A stretch of 64,000 bases of DNA from Anoplolepis gracilipes (Eukaryota > Arthropoda > Insecta > Hymenoptera > Formicidae). The first letter of the stretch is position 1, and every line of letters begins with the position of its first letter. The notes under the pieces were generated by a model, which did not search any database, had not been told where the DNA came from, and saw nothing but the letters and a program-made list of their open reading frames with translations. Of the stretch, positions 12,665 to 24,739 are shown piece by piece. The DNA lies in NCBI RefSeq assembly GCF_047496725.1, contig NC_132971.1, positions 16,486,001 through 16,550,000 of the forward strand, in the 5' to 3' direction. The position numbers and the translations under genes were made by a program.

Positions 12665-13505
12665 GTACGCCCTCACGAATATCTAGTACGTTGTACCACA
12701 CCGTGCCACCAACAAGAGAACCGGTATCTACGCGTCTCACCGACGAGATATTTCTACAGCTAACAAACGAACAAATTGCCTGTGGTTGACGAAACAAAGC
12801 ACCCCGCGGACTACCCCAGGAAGCGGTACGCGAGGGTTTGTCTTTACAGGATTCACGAATCGCGCTGTTGGACGCGTGTTACCCGCGGTGATTCTCGTCA
12901 ATGTGTCAGAACGACATCATTATTCGAAGGAATTTTAAGTGGCGGTAAAGACAAGGCTACGCGATAAGTGATATGTGATTCGTGCGCTGGGACAGGCCTA
13001 AATAAATTCAAAGATTTAATAATCAAACTCTTATTACCTGTTACTTATATATAACAGATATTAATATGTCAAGTTTAAAGAGTATTGTCGTATAATTCAT
13101 TTAGTTAGCTAACAATAAATAAAAATATTATTAACAAGTTAAGAGATTAATAAGGCTTTCATGTAAAACACAAATTTATTTAAAAATATTATTCATTATT
13201 TATTTATAAGAACACTCATTAAAATATTATATGCTTTTTAAATATAACAATTTAATTGTAAAAAAATTATGTAAAATAATATAATGTTCTGAAAGACACG
13301 TGTACAAACTATATATAAATAATTATAATTGTATTTTGTGCTATATATTCTAAAAAGTATATAGATTTAATAATCATTAAATGTGTGTACCTGCAATATA
13401 ATTATAATTAGCCAACAAGTTTCATATTACAGTTGTTACGAAAAATATGTTTTAATGTTGATTTTCTTTTAATAAAAGATAATGATTAAAAATGTAATGT
13501 ATACA
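12665..13505. other. GC-moderate then AT-rich DNA, no gene recognised
   Basis: To about 12970 GC is moderate with a short frame (12776-12967) I do not recognise. From 13000 to 13500 the sequence is very AT-rich. A small hairpin CTGTTA...TAACAG occurs near 13038. Confidence 0.5.
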
Positions 13506-13507
13506 AT

Positions 13508-13645
13508 TTATCGATTACTAAGAGATTCTAGGCGCAATTTGCCCTGTAGCAATATCATCTTGTAATCCTCGTCACTGGGCTTTTTAGACTCGTGGCACTT
13601 TAATGTCGGCTGTAGCCATAGCATTCAGAGATCTTACGATCTGCT
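13508..13645 (-). pseudogene. Exon-like island, possible fossil coding sequence
   Basis: A small moderate-GC island in AT-rich DNA. On the minus strand one frame from a possible acceptor (TTTTAATTTTAG, ending at 13646) reads QIVRSLNAMATADIKVPRV then stop (13584-13586). A second frame, starting at an ATG at 13624, reads 38 residues including HESKKPSDEDYKMILLQGKL and ends at 13508. Both look protein-like and overlap in different phases, which could mean one ancestral frame with an indel near 13590. The plus strand is full of stops. I do not recognise the protein. It may instead be chance; no donor, start or partner exon is assigned. Confidence 0.2.
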
Positions 13646-13749
13646 CTAAAATTAAAACTCCGGAATGAATATGTATGAGTTGTGTAGCTCAAAGATGGGA
13701 TTTAAATTGCGCTTTTGAAATACACCGTCAATGATTTAATAACAGGTAT

Positions 13750-16150
13750 CAACGCAAATTCTCCAGCATCTTGATGTTCTCACGCATTTAGTTGACATGT
13801 GCTTATACTTAACATATAACAGATAACATGTACGAATGATAATTATATACAATTTTCGTATATTAATCATGCGTTTTATTACACGATCGATAATGTTGAA
13901 GCTAATTACTAACAAATGATAATAATGTAAATAATAATAAGTATTAATTTTTAACGATGAGTAAAATGTCAATTTTTTATTTTAATTACTAATTTATTGT
14001 ATGATATTATATAGCTAGATATGATTAAGATCGATTCGAATAATAGGTAAGATAAGTCAGAATGATTCTCTTAGACCCCCGTAGTATAAGGCTGGACCTA
14101 CATCATTCATTCTCGGTCCTGTCAGTGCGTTTTAACGACGTCGTTATAATGTCACCAAGATATTCTTTAGGCATCAAGAAAAATAAAGGTTGCTATAAAG
14201 ATAAAGTAGATGCTTGAATATACATAAATCGTATGTGTTTTAGATTGATATCTTATAATGTTCTAGACTACTGAGAACAAGATTCTCATCAAGATTGCGA
14301 TAATTTCTAATGCGATACTTTCATATGCGTTGCTTAATTCTAGAATCTTTTCAAATTATTAAAATATTAATAACTCTCTAAGCCTAACAATTTATTTAAA
14401 ATTCAATCGATCAAGTAAGATTTAATTATAAAATTACATGGATTGCCTTAAACCTTAAACAAATGATATTAAAGAGATGAATGTAAAATTAAAAATAGAA
14501 AAAATTGTAACATATTTTATCTGTATAAATTTAACAGAAAAACCTGACATATTATTTTGTCGATAATAATCTGATAGAAGAAATAAATTCGAAACCCACG
14601 CATCTCGCGCAGCGTGAAAGATGCGTAAATATAATCTCTGTCGTATAAATCTCTACGTATTTTACGTCGTACAATGCGCTATGATTACCTGCAACAACAT
14701 AGGACTTGCGTAAGGGACACGCGTTCGTCGACCTTATAATTTACAAGCCGATAATCAAGCCAACGTGCGAGTAAAATAGCAACTATCTGCAACTAGCACG
14801 TTGAGAAAAAAAAGATGCTGACCGAACACGCGGAATGTAATAATGACTTGTGTGCCGATTCATGCCGGCGCACGTCCATCGGTCGTATGCAAAACTGCAA
14901 GTGAATGTCTGGTACGTGAATTTAACGGTTCAACCCATGCGATACCCCATACAGATAGGCCGTAACGTTTTGATTAACGGGAATGGGATTCGGTGCTTGC
15001 GACAGTAACAGCTGGATTAAGGGGCTAATAACAACGCGAATGCACGCGAGTCGTCGTTTAAATGATTTTATTTTACGTTTCTGCGGTTTATGGAATTTTG
15101 GTTCAGTCGAATACGATCGGTCTCGTAATCCAAACACTATTCGCTTCGAAAGAACACATTAGGCATATCATAAAATAACACCTACGTTGTTATTTCTCTC
15201 GCAAACCGACGGTCAGAGAATTATAAAATGTCGATGAAATACGTTCCTCATATATTTTATTTACTCGAATAAATCATCTCATGCGTATATATATTTTTCA
15301 ATCTATAAACATATTTTGAAGAAATAATAAAGCACAAACGCATTCTCTCTCTCTGTACATCTTTAGAAAGAAATTACATATAAATTTAATCAGATATAAG
15401 CAATGTTATTATTCAAATAAACATATTGTAATGTAGGTACATTTGTGTGTTATCCTTATGTACACTCTAAAACATATGTATAAAGCATAAGCCAGTCATT
15501 TTTCGAAATACATTTGAACAGAAATGATACATGTACATACGCGCATATTACAAATCCCTCAATGACACACAGTGGGCTTTTAATGCAGTCCCATTTGCAC
15601 GGAATCGACATTTCCCCCACAGTCTAGCTCAGAATCGCCTCATATTACTCTGTGTGCGCTAAATTGTCGATCGAGGGAGAGAGGCTTTGCGGTATGTCAC
15701 AACCGTGCGAGAAGCTCGAGCGGGGACGAGCTGTAATTAACTCCCTTTCATTGGATTTTCTCGATATCTTACCGTCTATTTCCGGCCTGCAGTCCGAAAA
15801 CCGCAATGCCAGCTAGCCGTTCGTACAGAATTGTTTTCATCGTGAGACCGACCGACAAATTGCACTGATGAAGATTCATATGGACGAGCAATTAAAGCGA
15901 TTTGATGAATTACTCAAAGCAGAAGACAAAATGCAATTTTTTTTCTCTCGTCGCACAAAATTCCTATCTCTTTAGAAATTTTATCGAGGAACAGAATGTA
16001 AAATTTAATGATTTAACGCGTAAAATATTTCATAAGAAATATATTGCTTTTAGAAAAGAGATTGACATATAGTTTAAAAATATTACCTTAAATCCTGAGA
16101 ATATTTACTTCGTGATATAAAAATGCACGTTTTCTTAGTCCTTTTTTTCA
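13750..16150. other. Non-coding stretch
   Basis: AT-rich with small islands at about 14580-15150 and 15560-15900. A minor hairpin is at 14597-14625 (ACGCATCT with AGATGCGT, 13-nt loop). The only frame listed in the islands (14922-15137, minus, 71 codons) is not recognised. Confidence 0.5.
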
Positions 16151-16154
16151 ATAA

Positions 16155-16222
16155 CCTTTATTAATGTTGAATAAATATTAATAATGTTAATAAATATTAA
16201 TAAAAATTAATAATGTTGTAAT
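16155..16222 (+). repeat. Degenerate AT-rich tandem repeat
   Basis: Several imperfect repeats of AATAATGTTAATAAATATT and shorter variants follow one another. It is slippage-type low-complexity DNA. Confidence 0.7.
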
Positions 16223-16229
16223 GAAGTGT

Positions 16230-17440
16230 CTTTCGCAGATAATTAATCAATTACCTATCTATATATCGACTTATGTATATATGATAAGATTTTTTGCAAT
16301 GAACAGGATATGTCGCATGTCCAGAGGCGTGTTATTAAAAGTTTCACAACGCCGCATTTTATCGTCGCTCACCGACGAGATTTCGTTCGGTCAATTACCG
16401 CGGCTCGTCCGCCACGAGCTCAATGTCTTGTCTCCGACGAGGTACGCGCCGGCCGTAATAAAGATATTTAAAAAATTATGCACTCTAAAGCACTTTATGG
16501 TCGTTGCAGCCTGTGCCTCCTACGACCGACGTATGCATCGGATGCATCTCCTCACGTCCCTGGCGCATCCTTCTCCACCACGTCCGCCCCCTTCGTCGTA
16601 GCTTTCTCGCTTTTTTTCTCTCGTAGCAAAAGCCGCCGACTCGACCGGTCGGCGCGGAGCAACACCCCCTCGTTTTATAACCCGACGAGTTTAATGCTCG
16701 CATCAAACTTTTAATTACCCGACTCGTCTTACAAATTACTAACAGATGGGCCGACGTTTATGCGTCGCGTCCGTGTTTCCCTCGTAAACAATATCTCCCT
16801 GACGTTATATGCGCGTCGAGAAAATTCCACGAATTCGCGGAAAAGTTCGCGATACGTCTCGCGCGATATGGAATATGGACCCGTCGAGCGAGTGGTTCTC
16901 TCGAATCTCGATGAGAACACGCGCGAGGATGCGCGCTCGATTCTTTTATACCTGCTATCGTCGTCGGGAAAACGATGTCTGCGCACAAAGAGATACGCGG
17001 ATAAACTTTTTTCTTCGAAACGCGCGAGCAAGAAGTTGCAAAGATGTCCGACGCGGTGGATACAGTTTCCGATGGGATGGCTATTTCCTCTCTCACGTGA
17101 AAAGATGAAGACGATAATCCCGATTGCGACGCGCGGAAAGTGCACTTCGTGGAAGTTCCATTTGTACCGGCGGACATTACGCCGAATGCATTGCATACGG
17201 AAGCACGCCGGCGGATGCAACTTTTATACTTATTCGCCTGAGTTCGGCCTCGAGTACTGCCGCTTGAAATAACCGAAAATAGGGCGCACCGGCAGTAACA
17301 TTAAACAAACATTCCCTCTACGTGCATAGATAAAATTCGAATGACTACGAAATTACCTCGCAAATGGAAAATTTAGATTCTGAATTGCGTTGCTCTCTCT
17401 GCCCTGGATTTAAAGAAATTTTCGCGTATGTGCCTTTTAT
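16230..17440. other. Large CpG-rich island, frames open on both strands
   Basis: About 16310-17290 is one of the densest CpG islands in the window. A 170-codon plus frame (16760-17272) and a 163-codon minus frame (16729-17220) cover almost the same bases, with 139- and 99-codon frames nested in other phases. Four open phases at once argue that stops are simply rare here. No domain is recognisable in any. The island could be regulatory or could hide a first exon; nothing in it decides. Confidence 0.45.
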
Positions 17441-17452
17441 TTTAATAGGATA

Positions 17453-18097
17453 GGATAAACTAGGGTATGATGGCCATAGGCTGTAATTTTTTCAATATTT
17501 TTTCAATAATCAGTTTATGTGCATACATTATTCGAAATAACGATATTGTGAATCTTATATCATATTTTTACTTTTGACTACCTCCCATACAGCACGAATC
17601 TTTCAGTTACACTGTAGCTATATTGCAGCAATATTGTAATATTGTAATATTGCTGCAATATAGCTACAGTGTAACTGAAAGATTCGTGCTGTATGGGCTG
17701 CAAAGTTTTTCATTCGTCCACTAAAAATTCTTATAATATTGAATAAATTACAGTTAAGCTATCGTAATCGACGTTAGACATATTATAAAGATATATAAAT
17801 TGTTATATGACCTATATAATTTTTATTTTCGTTTTCACTATTTTTTTATAAATATTATAGCCATCTTTCCGTCATTATGGTCATCTTTTCCTTAAAAGTT
17901 AGGTAAGATGGCCAATGCTTATGTTGTACTATTTTGATAATATAAAATTTCTATTGAATATTTTCCTTTTAATTTCGATAATATTACGTAATTTAAGCTT
18001 CAATAAAGATAATATGCCAAACACTATTAAAAAATAACAAAAATAAAAATGTTTTTTGCATTTTAAAAAACTATGGCCATCTTATCCGAGTTTACCC
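17453..18097 (+). mobile_element. Non-autonomous TA-flanked DNA element, copy 1 (interrupted)
   Basis: A TIR element of about 530 bases plus a 114-base insertion. The left end GGATAAACTAGGGTATGATG and the reverse complement of the right end GGGTAAACTCGGATAAGATG match at about 23 of 27 positions, both running into GGCCATAG. TA dinucleotides flank it (17451-17452 and 18098-18099), which fits a TA target-site duplication as in Tc1/mariner-like and some other superfamilies. A further AAGATGGCC-type motif occurs internally near 17906. No transposase is encoded. The second copy is at 28572-29131 in opposite orientation. The superfamily is not proved. Confidence 0.85.
17584..17697 (+). mobile_element. 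Nested 114-bp near-perfect hairpin element
   Basis: The left arm 17584-17635 (52 bases) and right arm 17646-17697 are exact reverse complements around a 10-base loop. It begins CCCATACAGCACG and ends CGTGCTGTATGGG. Comparison with the other copy of the host element, which reads straight through this point, shows it is an insertion: removing it together with one of the flanking CT dinucleotides (17582-17583, 17698-17699) restores the uninterrupted order. It is thus a small foldback-type mobile element or part of one. Arm identity of 52/52, against clear divergence between the two host copies, suggests a recent insertion or arm homogenisation. Confidence 0.85.
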
Positions 18098-18099
18098 TA

Positions 18100-20000
18100 T
18101 CTACTTATAATATCTCACGAGATATATGTTTACATCTTATGGTAATTACGAATTTTTTTCTGACGCGCCTTACCAAACAATTAGTTATCGTCGGCTAATT
18201 CTTGTGGCATAATTTTTTATTTATTCCAGAAATATTATCCCTGCGACATGATTAGCGGCAATGTTAACATACCGGCATAAAAGCGATATGTTCTTGTGGA
18301 TGTCGCCGAAAACCATAAATCACGGTGGTATCCACACCTTAGGTTCCCTGTGGCGCGGCGCAGGGACGGCTGGCGCTGACATTCGAGCATCTCGGCAACA
18401 GAGATTATTCTTAAAACCAGAATTGCGACAGAGCTCGCCATTTGAATCCGTAAGAAATATACTCGATGTGGAAGACGACAGTTCTCAAGAGCTTTTAAAC
18501 CCTTAATATCTTTCCGCTTTTGTGTATCGTTAGACCATACTTTATTCGAAATAGTCGGCGATTCTACCCGGGATACGGATATTAGAGATTTGCCTCTGGC
18601 TACGGCGTCAACATCTGGGTGTAGGAAGACACCATACGGAAGGGGAGAGCGATTCTTAGTCGATTTACGCCGCGTGGTGGTCGCTGCGGGAGATCTTTTC
18701 CTGAGAAGATTTAAAGCGACAGAGAAAAACTCTGGTGAATTTGCGTCTCGAATGACGTGAAACATGCATGACGCCTACTTAAACAGCCATTCTTTATCTC
18801 AGAGATGTCGCAAACCCAGGTAATGCTTGTTATCATTATACATCCTCCGTTTCTGTTTATTAAGCAAATATCCGTTAACGAGATATAATAAAGGAACTCA
18901 TTCGCCGAATAATCTTTGTCAGTGTCAAGTGAAAAAAGTCAACGAGAATAATCGAGTTAAGTGGATCGTTCTATTTACGTTTACCGCCAGAGACCAATCG
19001 TCGGGGATATCGAGTCAATGACTAATCGTCAACATAGTTTATGTCAACGTGGATAAACAAGCCTATGTTCGGTCAACGAAATAATGCTAATGCAATTCTT
19101 ATCTATGACCCATCCGACAAAGTCCTGTCCCTTTTCGATTCGTGCTATGAACCGATATCCGCGGGAGGTCTTGCCCGTCGCTTAGCGCTTAGAAGAAGAG
19201 AAAGAAGAGCGTAGCCGCCACAAGGCACGCAGGTCCCTAGCTGATTCCAAGCGTTCTAGATATCCTGGAGCGACTTCGACGCCCTTTCAGGCGCCGGCTC
19301 TCGACACCGGCCTCCCACTCTCTTTCTCTCCTTCCAGATCCCCCGTCGACGTGGCGGACTTATCGTAAATTAGAAGCGCCGCGGGGAATTCCAATGCGGA
19401 TAAGGTAATGCAACGCACGAGCTCCAACGAACCTGGAACAACGTCGACGACGACGGCGACGACGATTGCACCGCGGAATTTATGTATCGTCGGCAATTAA
19501 ATGCTCGCGCGGACTTGCCGCAGACTTACGCTTTTACGACGACAATTAACGTCCGCGGTATTAATTCGATGATGGCCATCGTGGTACGTAAAGCTCCAAG
19601 AATGGCGATTTTAGTTGCCGGATTAAGAAACTTATCTTGCGCGAAGACAACTTAATTATTGTTCAACAATTTATTATAATCCGTCATTTACAAAATGAGA
19701 GAGCATAAATTATCTGCATTCTACTGGTGTCTTGTCTTTCTTAAATCAAACTGTCATAATTCAATAATGAAAACGAACGTTATGTTTTCTTCATTTTTGC
19801 TAAAAATTACATTTCTAGAAATTTTTTTGATGCAAAAAATTATGCTCACTTATATCAGCAAATATATTTATAGAAATATTTACAGAGTAAAATAAAAAAG
19901 AAAGCTTGTGCACAAGAAAACTGAAAGAATGTAGCTCATCTTGCAAATTGCAAGATTACGGAGACCATTCATTTTTAAACGATATTACATCGCCTTCTAC
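18100..20000. other. Non-coding stretch, CpG islands at 18.24-18.8 and 18.94-19.64 kb
   Basis: A 176-codon minus frame (18235-18765) is overlapped on the plus strand by an 81-codon frame (18261-18506); neither shows a domain. Near 19340 a pyrimidine-rich CTCTCCTTCCAG acceptor-like site is followed by a short open stretch ending in TAA, which could be chance. A GAC/ACG trinucleotide patch lies at about 19441-19466. Confidence 0.45.
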
Positions 20001-20006
20001 GTATAA

Positions 20007-20104
20007 AGCTGGTGCCAGACTGTAAGATTTGTCAAATTCAACCAATCAGATTTCTTCAAATTATTCACGAATCGCGAATACGCGCATAGTCTGACGCTAG
20101 CTTA
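20007..20104 (+). mobile_element. Short terminal-inverted-repeat element (about 98 bp)
   Basis: AAGCTGGTGCCAGACT at the left and AGTCTGACGCTAGCTT at the right match as inverted repeats at 13 of 16 positions. The interior holds AACCAATCAGATTT and a CGAATCGCGAATACGCG stretch. The size and layout fit a tiny MITE. No second copy is in the window and no target duplication is clear, so this is tentative. Confidence 0.35.
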
Positions 20105-20109
20105 AAGAA

Positions 20110-23100
20110 ATTACCAGACATAATTAAAACTTCCTTGACTTGATCTTTAACTTTGCTTTATTGCGCCAGTGCTTCGACCGCATACGTGAGATGTCATGAA
20201 AAGCCTCTAATTACGGAACTGCGTTTAACTATGCGAAGTCGTGGGTGGGATTTTATTAAGCCGCTTTTCGCAGGAACGATACGAGGCACATTGTTTTGGT
20301 TATAATTCACTTAGCAGAAATTCAACTTCTCTCGAAAAAAAGCGTTATAGCCGGTATAAATTTTACTACGTACTGTGGCTAGATTACTGCGCAAACTAAG
20401 CCAACATTTTATTGCATTAAAGTATACTGCAGTATGTTCAGAAACATTAAATAAAATATTTGTGGTTGCATATCATTATTTACAGTAGAAAAGCATATTA
20501 TCGTTGAAACATATGAGCCTATATATTAATATCGATTAAAAAAGTCCCTTTATTATTCTAAAAATCATCGACCTTTAAATATGCGCATATTTTATACAAA
20601 ACAAAAAAAAAGATTTACAGCATATTTTTTTTGTGTCCTTGATATAAAAATAGATCATGACGTTAGTATTGTTGCGAGGATTATTAAAATATAATAAATG
20701 GTCAAAATCGTTTTATTAAAAAAATAACTGAAGAATGTTCGGATCTGATTTGTTTTAGAAAGAACAAATCACACAAGTATTCTGCGCGCGACAGCAACAG
20801 AGACCATCTAGATCTTAACGCAGGCACACACGGTGATCGACATTCGATGCACAAGCTCACGTTGAACAGTTTAGTCGCAAGTCCATCTCACGGACTCGTT
20901 CCCGCCCCATTCTTGCGATCGCTCCATCGAAAGCAAGCGCGATCGGAAAAGTGATGGTGTCCATTTGCGACCTCACCTATGCTTTATGCACCGAACGTCC
21001 GCGGCGCAAATTCGTTTCCATCGCACGTACCGTAAATTCGTGCCTTACGCCGATCTCGCCACTTCGCGTCGGGTGCTCGTCCCGCGGACGGTTACCAGTG
21101 AGCCCTACGTGGCAAAAACCCCCGAGCTTACCTATTCAGCCGGTTTCCTTTATTTAGAAGGCCCTGCCGCCGGTCCTCCCGCGAGGTGAATTGCATCCTC
21201 AATTTTTAATAAAGCCCCGGAGGGGCTTGGACGGCTTTGTTGAACGTCGGTATAAAGTGAACTTCGACGACAACCGAGTCAAGAGCGGCATGCATCGCGA
21301 GGGAGAAAGAAACCGGCGACGACGGGGACGGGGAAAACGGCGCCGGAGGAAGACGGAGTATCCTTTCTTCGTTTCGTTGTAAATGCCAGGCTCAGGACCT
21401 ACGTCAGAACCGTACCTCCGATTCTGCCCTCGCCGTCCACCTTTCCTGCAATATTGATTGCGGCAGCCGTGGCATAACGATAGACCCCCTCGTCCAGAAT
21501 ATTTTCCCGTCTTCATCCTTTTATCCTCTCCCGCTCTCTCTGCGTCCTACTCTTTCACTTCCGCCGTCATTCTATCCGTGTACGCATTATCTTTACTCTC
21601 GCGCGAAAGAGAGGAAAAGATATCTATCGTCCCTACAATTTATTCATAGAAGAAACGATTTTTCTTCAGGACAGATTATATATTTGATAGGTATGATTGT
21701 AATTAACTCATCTGATTTTAGTGATCCCTTGATTCTACTCGTTATTCAAATTGTCACAATTTTTTTCTCGCTACATTAAGAAATACCTGTTCTATCTATA
21801 AGAAAAGTAAAAAGTTAAAACGCACAATTTGTTATATCACGAAAATGATATAAAACAATCACATATACCATTATATGAGAAATTTTCTTTCAAGCATTAT
21901 GCATTTTATTAATTTACTATTTTTATTTATAATAATTTTTATTTCTCATACATTATCTGTATAATGAAAAAAACTTGTGTCGCGGATAGTAAAACTATTT
22001 CTGATCAAAAGTTGCTAAAGTATTACAACTACGAACGCAAGCATCCGAAGCATCGATAATTTGCGTCGGCGTCTCATTAACGTTTATCAACGATTGATTC
22101 ATTTCTAATGAGCTGTAACGATCGAGTTGCTCGTTAGCACTGTGCATTGCTAACGTGCACCATATGTGGAACGTATCATATCATATCGAGTGTCGTTTTT
22201 CCTTTCCATGCATTATACATTTCATATTAATATATGCAGCAAGACGATATCCACAGTACAAAGAGACAAAACGTTATACCGCTTGTGGACTATGACTGAT
22301 GGATCATTTCGACAAAGGTTGGAAGATGCATGTTTTAAAAGCGGTATCGTAGGATAAAATAGAGAGAGAGTTTTCGATGCGCAATAAATCGCGCATAAAT
22401 TTGTTTCAAAAGAAGATTAATTAGTTTGTATATCTACGAAATATCTTTTCATATGAAAAAAACATCAAGAAAATTAAGAGAACAATATTTATATACTTGA
22501 AGCATCTAATATAATTATCTCGATAAATCTCTACAAATTAATATGTCATCAAAAATTTAATTTTCTAAAAATCATCGTATGTAAATGTGTTTTATACGAA
22601 AATAATTTGATTTTACTTCACGCAACAGTATGTCGATTAATCATTGGTCTGTTGGACAAAACAAACAAAATCACCGACATCGAAACGATGAGAGAAATCC
22701 GATCGCAAATGAAACCATGAAGAACGAAGAAAGCTCGTGCAACCGATAATAATTAGATGTAATAAAACGACAAAAATCGCAAAGCTTCTTCGACGTGTTC
22801 TCTCCTCGACGAAGAGTGATTCTTGTTTACGGTTTGCGGATCATTGCGCGCCCATGTTTCTACGTATAAATCTCCAATAAAACCACCGTTACAACGGTGC
22901 TTATTTCCAAAGTTCCGCGGCGTTTCGAGGTATTTTTAAAATATACAGAACTTCCCCCGACGACCCTTATTGTTTTGTCGACCGCAGTAAACTATCTTTT
23001 CCAAAGTACCGTACCTTCTCTCCGCTTCCCTCTCGCTCTTCTTCCGTTCCTGTCGTAACTGTCGACGCTGCGAACCAACGGGACCTTCATTTCGTTTTTT

Positions 23101-24680
23101 TCGCCAAACGACCAAAAAGTCCGTCTAGTTCGCAGAAAAGTTGCGAGGATGACACCCGCAGCATTCGAATGGGGTATTTCAGATAGTAATGTAAAATGCT
23201 TTGTAGAATGCAGCACGTGCAAGAGAAATTCGCAAAAAATCTAACAGATACTATATCTGTACATAGATTATGTAGAAAAAAATGAATCATTGGTATCACG
23301 TAAAATTTAAAACAATTTATTTTTTACAATTTATTTATTTATTAATTTAAAACAATTATTTAAAATTCTTGTTAAGATTTGCTCTATATTTATTAAATAA
23401 CACATACACTAATTTTATTCCGTGAATGCAACAATTTATAAAAGTATTACTGCCTACAGAATTATATAAAAATTGCTTTTATACAAAACAGTTCACTTAT
23501 AATAATATTCCAACAAATGGGGTTTGCCAATTTTGACAAATATTTAAAATATACTCAAATTTCTAAATAGTGAACGAATAACTTTCAACTAGCCTAGCTA
23601 CTGTAACCTAATTATAACACAGATAAAAGTAACCTAAGCGATGTGTGCATCATGTTTTACTTCGGACGACAATATTTTTCTCCTTTAAGAAGCAAGCTCA
23701 CTCACTGCACGAGAGCAAGTCGTTGCGTAAATATTATTCCAAGAAGTGGAGAAGTGTGCCTAAACGGGATGCTTTTCGGAAAATGTTTACCCCATTAGTG
23801 TTCATTTCAACCATCTTATGCGACCCATTAGCTCTTTCTTTCGGACTCACAATCAGCAGCTGCGCCACAAGATATGCCACTCGATATTAAAAACATTGTT
23901 AATTCAAATTGCCATTTATTATTGCAGGGTCGCATTTTATATGTCTCGATAAGGTCAATGTATATTGCGTCGTAAAATTTTTATCTGACGCAGTTTATAT
24001 CAGAATTCCATTAAATCGATATGCAAGAGGCGGCAAACAATAACGAATGAGTCAGGTTGGCGTTGATAAGCCGCGTAATGCTATCTTTGCTGAGCTTGGG
24101 ATATTTGGACGCGATGGAATCCGAGCGCAGCTTTAAACGATCGATAGAAAAGATCGTCACAAGAATCTGTGTCGCGCACGCATTTGCCAGGTCTAAGAAA
24201 TCCCTTGCTCAGCTGCATCCCTCGCAGAGGCACGTGATGCCGTCTGCTCGTCCGCCGGAAAAAAAAAGAAGAAAGAGAACGGAGTTCTCGAGCAGTTCGA
24301 GCCTTTGATTTTGCTTATCCGACACCGAGAGAGAGAGAGGTAATGGCGCACTTCGTTAAATTAATTGGCTCCTTGGAGCGCCACGGCAGCGAGTTAGTGC
24401 CACTAAACTTCAGCTCTGATTATACGAAAGAACTTACTGGGTAATTTCCCGTCGGAATTATACGAGCGCGCCGTCTCTCTCTCACGCAGAAATATACTAA
24501 ATAAATAAGTTCAGATAATTAGTCGCGTGTGATAAATATTCATTAATTCGAAAAAAGATTTTTGCTGGAATCAGTTTTCTACTAACCCGTTTTTCGAGTT
24601 ATAATATTAACATCTGAATAATATCTTGAAGATGTTACATATATTCTTTCAATTTAATATACAATTTTCATTTATGTAGA
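20110..24680. other. Non-coding stretch with several CpG islands
   Basis: Islands at about 20760-21650, 22030-22360, 22640-23160 and 23640-24480 alternate with AT-rich DNA. Frames up to 105 codons (21199-21516, minus) are Arg-rich and overlap others on the opposite strand. A hairpin is at 22132-22155 (CGTTAGCA with TGCTAACG, 8-nt loop). Near-identical AATTTAAAACAATT words repeat at about 23307-23360. A short GAGAGAGAGA run is at about 24328. Confidence 0.45.
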
Positions 24681-24686
24681 TAATGT

Positions 24687-24688
<2 letters not shown>

Positions 24689-24731
<43 letters not shown>

Positions 24732-24732
24732 T
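24689..24732 (+). repeat. (GT)18 microsatellite with imperfect tail
   Basis: An uninterrupted GT tract of 36 bases, then ATGTGTGT. Alternating purine-pyrimidine GT tracts of this length can adopt Z-DNA. Confidence 0.95.
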
Positions 24733-24739
24733 TCTTCAG

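Noticed and set aside
12528..12797. Arg-Glu repeat protein on the minus strand (also 55324-55536)
   Set aside because: Direct translation of (CT)n microsatellites.
16729..17272. 170-codon plus and 163-codon minus frames over the same bases
   Set aside because: Both strands open together shows low stop density in CpG-rich DNA; neither peptide is recognisable.
18235..18765. 176-codon minus frame
   Set aside because: No domain, overlapped by a plus-strand frame, no gene context.
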